A stretch of 10,157 nucleotides of DNA from Nanobdellota archaeon. Lineage in GTDB: Archaea > Nanobdellota > Nanobdellia > Woesearchaeales > GW2011-AR15. The stretch spans positions 1,005 through 11,161 of the forward strand of contig JAAXVZ010000021.1 in the NCBI GenBank assembly GCA_013335235.1, read 5' to 3'. This document shows, piece after piece, positions 1 to 5,538 of the stretch. The stretch's first letter is position 1. Every line of letters begins with the position of its first letter. Below the pieces are notes generated by a model. The model was not told the origin of the DNA. It worked only from the letters and a program-made list of their open reading frames with translations, and did not search any database. Made by a program: the position numbers and the translations under genes.

Positions 1-231
1 AAACAGGAAAGGGATTATGACTATTAGCAGGACAAGGACGCACATGACGGCGCTTGAAATGCTCTTCCTCTTAATCTTTGAATTTATTATGCGATAGAGC
101 GGGTAGAATATATACGCAATCACAGCTGCGCTGATTATCGGCAGCAGGAATGGCTGGAGAAGAAAATAAGATGTTATGACTAATGCAGCCACAACAATCA
201 GCCCACCGTATCTCTGATACCATTCTCTCAT
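1..231 (-). CDS. AI-2E (PerM/UPF0118) family transporter, N-terminal fragment
   Basis: This is the first 77 codons of a gene that runs off the left edge. It reads from ATG at 231-229 and begins MREWYQRYGGLIVVAALVIT. I see a hydrophobic helix (about residues 10-27), a second helix with 'PFLLPIISAAVIAYIFYPLY', a basic patch (NSKIKRKS) and a third helix rich in V, L and I. The 'PF-LP-I--A--IAY--YPLY' pattern near the N-terminus is typical of the AI-2E transporter family, polytopic membrane proteins that include the autoinducer-2 exporter TqsA and Na+/H+ antiporters. The substrate cannot be inferred from this part. The start lies 38 bp beyond the AbrB-PhoU stop codon on the same strand, with its own TATA-like element in between. 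The family call is fairly firm; the rest of the gene is outside the window. Confidence 0.75.
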   Translation of the reverse strand, partial: MREWYQRYGGLIVVAALVITSYFLLQPFLLPIISAAVIAYIFYPLYRIINSKIKRKSISSAVMCVLVLLIVIIPFLF

Positions 232-251
232 TAAATTATTTTATGAAGGGC

Positions 252-266
252 ACTTTAAATAAATAT
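252..266 (-). promoter_or_regulatory. TATA element for the AI-2E transporter
   Basis: On the minus strand this reads ATATTTATTTAAAG, centred about 28 nt before the ATG at 231. That spacing fits an archaeal promoter giving a leaderless or nearly leaderless mRNA. It lies just beyond the stop codon of the upstream gene, so the transporter may be transcribed separately from it. Confidence 0.55.
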
Positions 267-269
267 CGG

Positions 270-1244
270 TCAGCAGACCCCAAGCCCTATCTCTGCCAGT
301 TCTTCAATGAATTCCGATGCAGTGTGCAATGAAGCCAGGATGAAATAAAGATTCTTCTTAGACTGCTCGCTGATCTCGTCATGTCCCAGGTTGACAGGAA
401 CCTCTACAGCCTTCTTCTTCATCTCAAGCGCCTGGTTTGAAAGGTTGAAATCCTTTTTCATGATGCTGTTGAATGACATGTCGAACGCGACAAGCATGTT
501 GTCTATTATCAGTGCAAGCTTCTTTGAAGTGCTTTCAGGCCCTTTCTTCACTGCCAGTGCGTTTGCAGATATCTCATAGAAGGTGTCAGTCATTTTCTCG
601 ATGCTGTCAATAAGTAGGATGAATTCCTGGCATTCTTTCAGGGATATGTCCAGCTGGCGCAGTATGCCAGGATCATGGACTGCAAAATTTATTTCCCTTC
701 TTACAAGCAGATATAGTTTATCGACTTCATCTTCCCAGAAAGAGATATTCTCGTTGGATTTTATCTCGCCTAGAAGAATCTTCTTAGTCTCTTCCATTAT
801 TAGCCGGGATATGGAATACTCACGCTTTATGGCTTTCTTAATTGAAAGATGGTCTGCAGTAAAGAAATCCTGCAGCAGCAGGTCCTTATCGCTCTCTTCT
901 ATTATCTCGAACCCTATGAATTTCTTCAGGTCCTGCTTCAGATCACGCATCATGTTTGGCGGCCAAGGCTTGTCAGAGCATATCTGGATCTTCCCTGACC
1001 CGTCGATATAATGTGCAGTGAATTTTCTCAGTATCTCCTGCTTGTCCTTATATTCCTGGAGCTTTATTACCGCAGATCTCTGCACTTCTTTTTTTTTCCC
1101 GACACCTATCCTAAGGCTCTGATCTTTCTCTATGTCTATTGACAGGCTGTCTCCTGTCTTAATCCCGTTAGAGATGACCCATGCCTTCGGCAGAGAGACC
1201 GTGAATGTAGATATGCCTGTCTTCTGGACTCTTCTTGTTTCCAT
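270..1244 (-). CDS. AbrB-PhoU fusion, phosphate-uptake regulator-like protein
   Basis: The protein has 324 residues. Residues 1-48 (METRRVQKTGISTFTVSLPK, then 'GIKTGDSLSI' and 'SLRIG') match the archaeal version of the SpoVT/AbrB swapped-hairpin DNA-binding domain. A KKK linker follows at about 50-52. From about residue 120 to the end there are long amphipathic helices with the spacing of PhoU-type bundles, which bind metal clusters and in bacteria restrain Pst phosphate transport. The AbrB+PhoU architecture is common in archaea, where it probably couples phosphate status to transcription; that role is known by family, not shown here. No pst genes lie in the window, so the true signal could be different. 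ATG at 1244 is supported by a TATA element 26 nt upstream. An A9 run lies in the linker, and phased palindromes lie just upstream of the promoter. Confidence 0.85.
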   Translation of the reverse strand: METRRVQKTGISTFTVSLPKAWVISNGIKTGDSLSIDIEKDQSLRIGVGKKKEVQRSAVIKLQEYKDKQEILRKFTAHYIDGSGKIQICSDKPWPPNMMRDLKQDLKKFIGFEIIEESDKDLLLQDFFTADHLSIKKAIKREYSISRLIMEETKKILLGEIKSNENISFWEDEVDKLYLLVRREINFAVHDPGILRQLDISLKECQEFILLIDSIEKMTDTFYEISANALAVKKGPESTSKKLALIIDNMLVAFDMSFNSIMKKDFNLSNQALEMKKKAVEVPVNLGHDEISEQSKKNLYFILASLHTASEFIEELAEIGLGVC

Positions 1245-1264
1245 AGTGGTTTGGGTTTATAGGT

Positions 1265-1276
1265 TACTTATAAGTA
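1265..1276 (-). promoter_or_regulatory. TATA element for the AbrB-PhoU gene
   Basis: TACTTATAAGTA is a perfect 12-bp palindrome centred 26 nt before the ATG at 1244, which is the spacing of a leaderless archaeal transcript. Because it is symmetric it could also be part of the palindrome cluster that begins 10 bp further upstream. Confidence 0.6.
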
Positions 1277-1279
1277 TAT

Positions 1280-1323
1280 TGTAATTACACTATATAGAAC
1301 TATATATAGCTATATAGTGTACA
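1280..1323. promoter_or_regulatory. Palindrome array, candidate operator between divergent genes
   Basis: Three self-complementary boxes start exactly 10 bp apart: CTATATAG at 1290, CTATATATAG at 1300 and CTATATAG at 1310. They are enclosed in a larger perfect inverted repeat with 12-nt arms (TACACTATATAG at 1286-1297 and CTATATAGTGTA at 1310-1321). TGTAATTACA at 1280-1289 and TGTACA at 1318-1323 are palindromes on either side. A spacing of one helical turn puts the boxes on the same DNA face, as expected for a cooperatively binding dimeric or oligomeric protein. The array lies between the TATA elements of the AbrB-PhoU gene and the plus-strand gene at 1382. Autoregulation by the AbrB domain is a natural guess but not demonstrated. 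Confidence 0.6.
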
Positions 1324-1351
1324 TCTTGCTATGTTCCATAAGTACAAAGGC

Positions 1352-1360
1352 CTTATGTAA
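1352..1360 (+). promoter_or_regulatory. Weak TATA element for the gene at 1382
   Basis: CTTATGTAA is centred 26 nt before the ATG at 1382. It matches poorly in sequence but sits at the same distance as the other elements in this window. Confidence 0.4.
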
Positions 1361-1381
1361 TTCCTGTTTGCTCTTCACATT

Positions 1382-1630
1382 ATGAAGTACCATTTCATAA
1401 CATCAGTGCTGTTTGCGGTATCAGTATCACTGATGACTCTTGCACAGGATATCCGGACAAGGATGCTGCTTCTTTTCCCTGTCCTGATACTGTTCTATGC
1501 TACTTTTATTGTCTTCTCTATCGAATATGACAGGGAGCGGTCAGCCAACTGGAAGCAAAAAGAGAAGCAGGTGATAGAGAATACATATATCAAGTTCCTG
1601 AGAGAGCACAAGAAAAAGCTAGGGTTTTAA
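1382..1630 (+). CDS. Small membrane protein with two predicted helices and a basic tail
   Basis: I do not recognise the family. The 82-residue protein has two hydrophobic segments, about residues 5-21 and 27-47, separated by a short polar turn (QDIRTR). A strongly charged cytoplasmic-type tail follows (residues 48-82, many K, R and E, probably helical) and ends KKKLGF. With only RTR in the hairpin and most basic residues in the tail, the tail is probably inside by the positive-inside rule. It is divergent from the AbrB-PhoU gene across a palindrome-rich spacer, so the two may share regulation. dtdA starts 24 bp after its stop codon. Coding is supported by the membrane-protein residue pattern and the tight fit to its neighbours. 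No function can be assigned. Confidence 0.65.
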   Translation: MKYHFITSVLFAVSVSLMTLAQDIRTRMLLLFPVLILFYATFIVFSIEYDRERSANWKQKEKQVIENTYIKFLREHKKKLGF

Positions 1631-1634
1631 TACC
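1624..1634 (+). promoter_or_regulatory. TATA element for dtdA, overlapping the previous stop codon
   Basis: GTTTTAATACC is centred 27 nt before the dtdA ATG and includes the TAA stop codon of the upstream small membrane protein. This suggests dtdA starts its own leaderless mRNA although it lies in an apparent operon. No Shine-Dalgarno sequence precedes its ATG. Confidence 0.55.
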
Positions 1635-1654
1635 TTGCTCGATTCTTATCCAGG

Positions 1655-2404
1655 ATGCGCTTTGCAGTCATTGTCTCTAAGAAGGATGAAGCAGGCCAGA
1701 ACATAAAACAGCATATCGCCTGCCCTGAAAACGCGTTCCTTGTGGAGATTGAGAAAGATACGATATATTTTGATGAGGCAGACCTATTGCAGGCAGACAT
1801 ACTGATATTCGCGACAAGGCACCAGTCTGAATCAAAGGAAAAGACATTATCGCTTCATTTCCCGGGGAATTTCTCTGACCCTAAGTTCGGAGGGACAAAA
1901 GCCAAGTTCCCGAAGGCGCCAGCCTCTTTTGCAAAGCAGATGTTCGCAAACCTTGCAGAGGCAGGGGAAGGCACAGAATACAAAGTCACCATGGAAGCGA
2001 CGCACCATGGGCCGACTCTTGCAAAGCCATGCATCTTTATCGAGATTGGAAGCGCACCAGATCAGTGGAGAGATGGATCAGCTGGAAAGAAGATAGCTGG
2101 GGTCATAAGAAAAACTATCTTGGAACTTCAGCCAAGGAAGCATGAGGTCGCATTAGGTTTCGGTGGCACGCATTACTGCGCAGGTTTCAATAAGATTGAG
2201 CTTTCAGAAAATGTGGCTATGGGCCATATCTGCCCTAAATACAATGTCTCTGTATTGACAAAAGAGATCATACACGAGATGATGGCAAGCACAGTCGAGC
2301 ACGTGGATTACGCTCTCCTGGATTGGAAAGGCCTCACTTCTGCAGACCGTCAGCATATCACTGGCATCCTCTCTGAGATCGGACTGCCCTGGAAAAAGCT
2401 ATAG
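1655..2404 (+). CDS. dtdA: D-aminoacyl-tRNA deacylase, archaeal/plant type (DtdA/GEK1)
   Basis: This enzyme hydrolyses D-amino acids wrongly attached to tRNA, recycling the tRNA and keeping D-residues out of translation. It acts in the cytoplasm and probably uses zinc. The 249 residues carry the family hallmarks in order: 'IFATRHQSES' (51-60), 'LSLHFPGN' (65-72), 'MEATHHGPT' (113-121), 'IFIEIGSAPDQW' (127-138), 'LGFGGTHYC' (167-175) and 'MGHICPKY' (189-196). In GGTHYC, Thr and Cys replace residues I recall as usually Gly and Ala (GGGHYA), a modest deviation. The length is slightly short for the family (usually about 260-290). The start at 1655 is set by a TATA element 27 nt upstream. It sits between a small membrane protein and an unrecognised gene, all on the plus strand and upstream of cbf5. 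Confidence 0.93.
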   Translation: MRFAVIVSKKDEAGQNIKQHIACPENAFLVEIEKDTIYFDEADLLQADILIFATRHQSESKEKTLSLHFPGNFSDPKFGGTKAKFPKAPASFAKQMFANLAEAGEGTEYKVTMEATHHGPTLAKPCIFIEIGSAPDQWRDGSAGKKIAGVIRKTILELQPRKHEVALGFGGTHYCAGFNKIELSENVAMGHICPKYNVSVLTKEIIHEMMASTVEHVDYALLDWKGLTSADRQHITGILSEIGLPWKKL

Positions 2405-2405
2405 T

Positions 2406-2417
2406 GTTTAAATAATA
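2406..2417 (+). promoter_or_regulatory. TATA element for the gene at 2437
   Basis: GTTTAAATAATA begins 1 bp after the dtdA stop codon and is centred 26 nt before the ATG at 2437. It is the best match to an archaeal TATA box in the window. No Shine-Dalgarno sequence is present, so the mRNA is probably leaderless. Confidence 0.65.
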
Positions 2418-2436
2418 CTTCTTCAACCTGCCAGAT

Positions 2437-2988
2437 ATGAGCCCGGACCTGGCTATCTACGTTGGGATTGAGTTTTCAGAGGATTATGAAAAAAGATATC
2501 GCATGGACAGGCGTGTAACAGAGCTATTTCCGGCGATCCGCAGCGGTTGCATGCACGCAGATTACCATTATCCTCATTCAGACAGGATATATTTTCATTC
2601 TGAGCTTAAAAAAGAAGTAGAAGGCAGGGCTGTGCTTCTTGCAGGAAGCTGGCTTGAGCAGTGCGTTGCAAATGCTTCTTCCCACTTGCTGATAAAAGGT
2701 GCAGAAAGGATAATAATAGACCCGAGGCAGGTTGTGCCTTATTTTCCGGGAGTCGAGCGCAATCCTGAGAAAAAAGCAAATGCAATAATAGATTATTGCT
2801 ACGCTGCATGGCACGGTGCTCAGAGGTTTGTCAGATTTGAAGTCCAAAAAGAAGGTTCTGCAATTATTATTATGAATAATGGAAGCGGTGATATCAATTG
2901 GTATCAAGAATCAATCAGGACGAGAGGCATCAGCGGCCTGGTTACTCTCGGAAGGAGACCATATAGCAGTCACAAGTTTTATAACTAA
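2437..2988 (+). CDS. Uncharacterised soluble protein upstream of cbf5
   Basis: I do not recognise this 183-residue protein. It has no signal peptide or membrane helix and looks like a mixed alpha/beta globular domain. Notable stretches are 'GCMHADYHYPHSD' (37-49), where C38, H40, H44 and H47 cluster like a possible metal site; a strand then helix 'AVLLAGSWLEQCVANAS' (65-81); 'AERIIIDPRQVVPYFPG' (89-105); a Tyr/Trp-rich stretch 'IIDYCYAAWHG' (117-127); and a C-terminal 'TLGRRPY' (170-176). The densely spaced Cys, His and Trp and the well-formed hydrophobic core argue for a real conserved protein. It has its own TATA element and ends 19 bp before cbf5, after dtdA, so a link to RNA or translation is plausible. 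That is inference from position only. Confidence 0.75.
   Translation: MSPDLAIYVGIEFSEDYEKRYRMDRRVTELFPAIRSGCMHADYHYPHSDRIYFHSELKKEVEGRAVLLAGSWLEQCVANASSHLLIKGAERIIIDPRQVVPYFPGVERNPEKKANAIIDYCYAAWHGAQRFVRFEVQKEGSAIIIMNNGSGDINWYQESIRTRGISGLVTLGRRPYSSHKFYN
2975..2986 (+). promoter_or_regulatory. TATA element for cbf5, overlapping the previous coding end
   Basis: AGTTTTATAACT is centred about 28 nt before the cbf5 ATG and lies in the last codons of the preceding gene. The cbf5 start has no Shine-Dalgarno sequence, which fits a leaderless transcript. Confidence 0.55.
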
Positions 2989-3007
2989 ACATTAACTCTG
3001 ACAGGCT

Positions 3008-4000
3008 ATGGATGAATATTTGCTGCCTTTCGAGAGGGTTAAAAGATCGGTTCTTGTCAGAAGGATCGCTCAGACCTCCGACAAGTTCGGCATGAATCCG
3101 AAAGACAGGACAGTAGAGCAGCTTCTTCAGGTCGGCATTGTGAATATAGATAAGCCAGAGGGGCCGACAAGCCATCAGGTCAGCGCATATGTCCAGAGAA
3201 TCCTAGGCCTGACAAAGAGCGGCCACTCAGGGACACTGGATCCGAATGTCACAGGCTGCCTGCCAGTCACATTGGAGAAAAGCACTAAGATTGTGCAGAC
3301 ACTCCTTACAGCCGGAAAAGAGTATATCTGTATCATGCATCTTCACAAGGAAGTGCCGGATTATGAGCTGTACAAGGCACTTGACAAATTCACAGGTAAG
3401 ATAAACCAGCTACCTCCTGTAAAGAGCGCTGTCAAGCGCGAGTGGAGGGAGAGGACAGTCTATTATATTGAGATACTCAGCAAGCTAGAGCAGGATATAC
3501 TTTTCAGGGTAGGCACTCAGGCAGGCACATATATCAGGAAACTGGTGCATGATATAGGGCAGGAACTTGGATGCGGTGCCCATATGGCAGAACTCAGGAG
3601 AAGCAAGGCAGGCCCTTTTAGTGAATCAACACTTTGCACGCTCCAGGATCTTGCAGATGCTTATCATTATTATAAGGCAGGGAATGATAAGTATATACGC
3701 AGGCTTGTCATGCCTGTCGAGTTTGGGATTTCCCATCTTCCGAAGATATGGGTGATGGATACGACAATAGATACAATATGCCATGGTGCATCTCTTTCTG
3801 TCCCAGGCATATCAAAGCTTGAGACAGGCATCCAGAAAGGAGACATGGTTGCGATATTGAGCCTGAAAGATGAGCTTGTGTCTTTTGGTATAGCTACGCT
3901 ATCCAGCAAAGAGATGATGGGCGAGAAGGGTCTTGCTGTAAAGGCAGATAAGGTGCTGATGGAGCCAGGGACGTATCCAAAGATAGTTCTTAAATCTTAG
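3008..4000 (+). CDS. cbf5: Cbf5/TruB-family tRNA and rRNA pseudouridine synthase
   Basis: Cbf5 is the catalytic subunit of the archaeal H/ACA ribonucleoprotein, working with Nop10, Gar1, L7Ae and guide RNAs to turn specific rRNA uridines into pseudouridine; it can also act on tRNA U55. The 330 residues contain 'VNIDKPEGPTSH' (45-56), the catalytic loop 'SGHSGTLDPNVTG' (71-83, catalytic Asp78), 'KEYICIMHLH' (108-117), 'LPPVKSAVKR' (135-144), 'AGTYIRKL' (172-179) and 'GAHMAELRR' (191-199). The last ~85 residues ('GASLSVPGI' onward) form the PUA domain. The 'SAVKR' and 'GAHMAELRR' patterns and the PUA domain mark it as Cbf5 rather than bacterial TruB. Its normal length suggests an active enzyme. 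No other H/ACA protein gene lies in the window. It is the last gene of the plus-strand cluster and is followed by a hairpin and T-tract. Confidence 0.95.
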   Translation: MDEYLLPFERVKRSVLVRRIAQTSDKFGMNPKDRTVEQLLQVGIVNIDKPEGPTSHQVSAYVQRILGLTKSGHSGTLDPNVTGCLPVTLEKSTKIVQTLLTAGKEYICIMHLHKEVPDYELYKALDKFTGKINQLPPVKSAVKREWRERTVYYIEILSKLEQDILFRVGTQAGTYIRKLVHDIGQELGCGAHMAELRRSKAGPFSESTLCTLQDLADAYHYYKAGNDKYIRRLVMPVEFGISHLPKIWVMDTTIDTICHGASLSVPGISKLETGIQKGDMVAILSLKDELVSFGIATLSSKEMMGEKGLAVKADKVLMEPGTYPKIVLKS

Positions 4001-4008
4001 ATGTGCTT

Positions 4009-4051
4009 AATCTTCAGTTAGTGTTTTCGGATGCCAGGGAACCTGAAGATT
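4009..4051 (+). repeat. Inverted repeat downstream of cbf5
   Basis: Arms AATCTTCAG (4009-4017) and CTGAAGATT (4043-4051) are perfectly complementary over 9 bp and enclose 25 nt. The repeat starts 8 bp after the cbf5 stop codon. It could protect the mRNA 3' end or help termination. I checked for an H/ACA guide RNA because of the neighbour, but no ACA box follows the stem. Confidence 0.5.
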
Positions 4052-4061
4052 GTGAAATCAG

Positions 4062-4077
4062 ATAGAAAACTATTTTT
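4062..4077 (+). terminator. Terminator after cbf5
   Basis: A 4-bp hairpin (ATAG, AAAA loop, CTAT) runs into a T5 tract at 4073-4077. Archaeal RNA polymerase terminates mainly on U-tracts, so this is a reasonable end for the plus-strand transcript. Confidence 0.5.
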
Positions 4078-4080
4078 AAT

Positions 4081-4088
4081 AAAAAAAA
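4081..4088 (-). terminator. U8-tract terminator after lemA
   Basis: Eight A on the plus strand give U8 in the minus transcript, starting directly after the lemA stop codon (TAA at 4091-4089). With the T5 tract on the other strand it makes a compact bidirectional terminator between convergent genes. Confidence 0.65.
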
Positions 4089-4658
4089 TTAAAACTCAAC
4101 TTTAACGTCTTTTCTGTCCTCTTCGCTTGCCTTGAACATCTCCTCATCCCTATATTGGAGCATTCCAGCGACTAGCATATCCGGAAAGCTGTGTATCTTG
4201 ATGTTATAGTTGTTTACAGACTCGTTATAGAACTCGCGCCTGTCAGCCAGCTCATTCTCGATTGCTGAGATCCTCTTCTGTAATTCAAGGAAATTCTCGC
4301 TTGCTTTCAGATTAGGATAGTTCTCTGCGACAGCAAATATGCTCTTTAGGATTCCTGATATTTGCGAATCTGCCTTTGCCTTCTCTCCCATTGTCTTTGC
4401 AGATAGGAAGCTTGTCCTTGCCAGCGTCAGATTCTCGAGAGTCTGCTTCTCGTGTTTCATATACCCTTTTACAGAAGCGATCAGCTTCGGAAGCTCGTCT
4501 GCCCTCTGCTTGAGCAGCACATCGATATTAGCCCAAGATTTGCTGATGTCGTTTTTCAGCCTGACCAGTGCGTTGTATATCCCTACCAGGTAGCCGAAGA
4601 ACGCCAAGAAAAATAGCGCCACAGCTACAAGGCCTATCACCATAAGTCCTATTGCCAT
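4089..4658 (-). CDS. lemA: LemA family membrane protein
   Basis: The 189 residues begin with one membrane helix (about 3-26), followed by the LemA signature: 'YNALVRLKNDISKSWANIDV' (28-47), 'LLKQRADELPKLIASVKGY' (48-66), 'HEKQTLENLTLAR' (69-81), a long helical bundle, and a C-terminal 'NYNIKIHSFPDMLVAG' stretch that matches the conserved 'YN..i..fP..l.A' motif. LemA proteins place a four-helix bundle outside or inside the membrane; their biochemical role is unknown, with links to envelope stress and metalloprotease (HtpX-like) partners. Here it follows a GIDE-domain membrane protein with a 10-nt gap and a strong Shine-Dalgarno sequence, so the two are co-transcribed. No HtpX gene lies in the window. 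Confidence 0.93.
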   Translation of the reverse strand: MAIGLMVIGLVAVALFFLAFFGYLVGIYNALVRLKNDISKSWANIDVLLKQRADELPKLIASVKGYMKHEKQTLENLTLARTSFLSAKTMGEKAKADSQISGILKSIFAVAENYPNLKASENFLELQKRISAIENELADRREFYNESVNNYNIKIHSFPDMLVAGMLQYRDEEMFKASEEDRKDVKVEF

Positions 4659-4664
4659 TTTTTC

Positions 4665-4670
4665 CCTCCT
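4665..4670 (-). promoter_or_regulatory. lemA: Strong Shine-Dalgarno for lemA
   Basis: AGGAGG in the minus transcript, 6 nt before the lemA ATG. It overlaps the stop codon of the upstream gene (TAGGAGG), so translation of lemA is probably coupled to it. This contrasts with the leaderless first genes. Confidence 0.8.
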
Positions 4671-5433
4671 ATAATATTCTGAAGTATGCGAATATGATAA
4701 ATAAGCAGACTATCATCAGCGCAGCACCGCCAAAAAAGCCGATAATTACCTGCCAACCCATCTTCTTCAATACCTCTTTCTCATCTTTGTCTGCGATATA
4801 GTAAAATTCCTTGTGCTTTCCTTTCTGGATCATCACACCCTCTTCATTGAGGCTTGCCCTGTCAGGGTCAGCAAAAGGGTTCTTGCCCGCGACACCCATG
4901 ACAAAGACCTTATCCCCTGGTGCCAGGTAATATTCTCTTAGCCTCAGCTCTTTATTGAATATCAGTCCCTTATAGGAAATCCCTCTGCCTGTGAGGAATT
5001 CGATGATGCGGCCTGTCGGGCCTTTCTTTGACAGCATGTATTCATGGTCCATAGGGATATCCATCCTGGCTCCGTCCGGATCGACCAGCACAGTCCCGGT
5101 ATTATCCTTGATGAAAAATGGCCCCCCTATATATCCCTGACTTATCACGACCCACTTTGAGCTTTTTCCGGATGATCGCAGCTCTTCAACAGTCCACCAG
5201 CAGTGAACGCAGGTGTCTCCGGAAAAAGGGCCCTCTGCAACATTATTCCTGTCTGCGATGACCTTTCCAAAGACTTCGACCCTGCCCATGGCGATGCTCC
5301 TTATCTTTGAAGTAGGGGTGTTCTCTATCAGGAGCTTTTCCCTGAATTTGGAGAAGCCTGAAAAAAAGAGGTATGTCCCATAGCAAAGGCCAGCAATGCT
5401 ATACCCTATAATCCTGCCATCTCCTGAGCTCAT
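4669..5433 (-). CDS. GIDE-domain membrane protein (E3 ligase-like family, no RING)
   Basis: The 254-residue protein has a membrane helix at each end: about 8-28 and 228-250. Between them is a GIDE domain as found in mitochondrial MUL1/MAPL: 'LLIENTPTSKIRSIAMGRVE' (34-53), 'VFGKVIA' (54-60), 'GPFSGDTCVHCWWTVEE' (68-84), 'PFFIKDNTGTVLVDPDGA' (105-122) and 'YLAPGDKVFVMGVAG' (169-183). Databases often name such proteins E3 ubiquitin ligases, but this one has no RING finger: the C-terminus is a second helix ending FRIL. It is therefore unlikely to be a ligase. In MUL1 this domain lies on the outer, non-cytosolic side and has been suggested to bind partners. It forms a two-gene operon with lemA, so a shared job at the membrane is likely. 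The start is fixed by a TATA element 28 nt upstream. Confidence 0.85.
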   Translation of the reverse strand: MSSGDGRIIGYSIAGLCYGTYLFFSGFSKFREKLLIENTPTSKIRSIAMGRVEVFGKVIADRNNVAEGPFSGDTCVHCWWTVEELRSSGKSSKWVVISQGYIGGPFFIKDNTGTVLVDPDGARMDIPMDHEYMLSKKGPTGRIIEFLTGRGISYKGLIFNKELRLREYYLAPGDKVFVMGVAGKNPFADPDRASLNEEGVMIQKGKHKEFYYIADKDEKEVLKKMGWQVIIGFFGGAALMIVCLFIIFAYFRIL

Positions 5434-5455
5434 AAGTCCTTTCTTAAGAATTTCC

Positions 5456-5466
5456 CTTTATAATAT
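5456..5466 (-). promoter_or_regulatory. TATA element for the GIDE-lemA operon
   Basis: On the minus strand this reads ATTATAAAGGG, centred about 28 nt before the ATG at 5433. No Shine-Dalgarno sequence precedes that ATG. Confidence 0.55.
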
Positions 5467-5478
5467 TTTGTATTTTTA

Positions 5479-5509
5479 GCATATTTTCCCAGCGTATTTT
5501 GCATACTTT
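5479..5509. repeat. Three short direct repeats in a divergent promoter region
   Basis: GCATATTTT (5479), GCGTATTTT (5492) and GCATACTTT (5501) lie between the back-to-back promoters of the GIDE-lemA operon and the NAD kinase gene. They could be binding sites for a shared regulator, but in such AT-rich DNA chance is a serious alternative. Confidence 0.3.
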
Positions 5510-5520
5510 CAAATATAACC
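5507..5520 (+). promoter_or_regulatory. TATA element for the NAD kinase gene
   Basis: CTTTCAAATATAAC, centred about 25 nt before the ATG at 5539, in an otherwise gene-free divergent spacer. No Shine-Dalgarno sequence is seen before the ATG, which fits a leaderless mRNA. Confidence 0.55.
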
Positions 5521-5538
5521 GGTTTTCTCAAAAGCATC

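Noticed and set aside
2578..2907. Minus-strand frames opposite the gene at 2437, and a similar one at 2942-3175 over the cbf5 start
   Set aside because: Their composition looks like reverse-complement shadow sequence, while the plus-strand genes have TATA elements and, for cbf5, clear family motifs.
1655..4000. Single four-gene plus-strand operon
   Set aside because: A single long transcript cannot be excluded, but each of the three later genes has a TATA element at leaderless distance and none has a Shine-Dalgarno, so separate transcripts are better supported.
4001..4088. Possible H/ACA guide RNA downstream of cbf5, because of a 9-bp stem-loop
   Set aside because: No ACA box follows the stem and I see no K-turn-like internal pocket. 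A hairpin plus T-tract terminator explains the region better.
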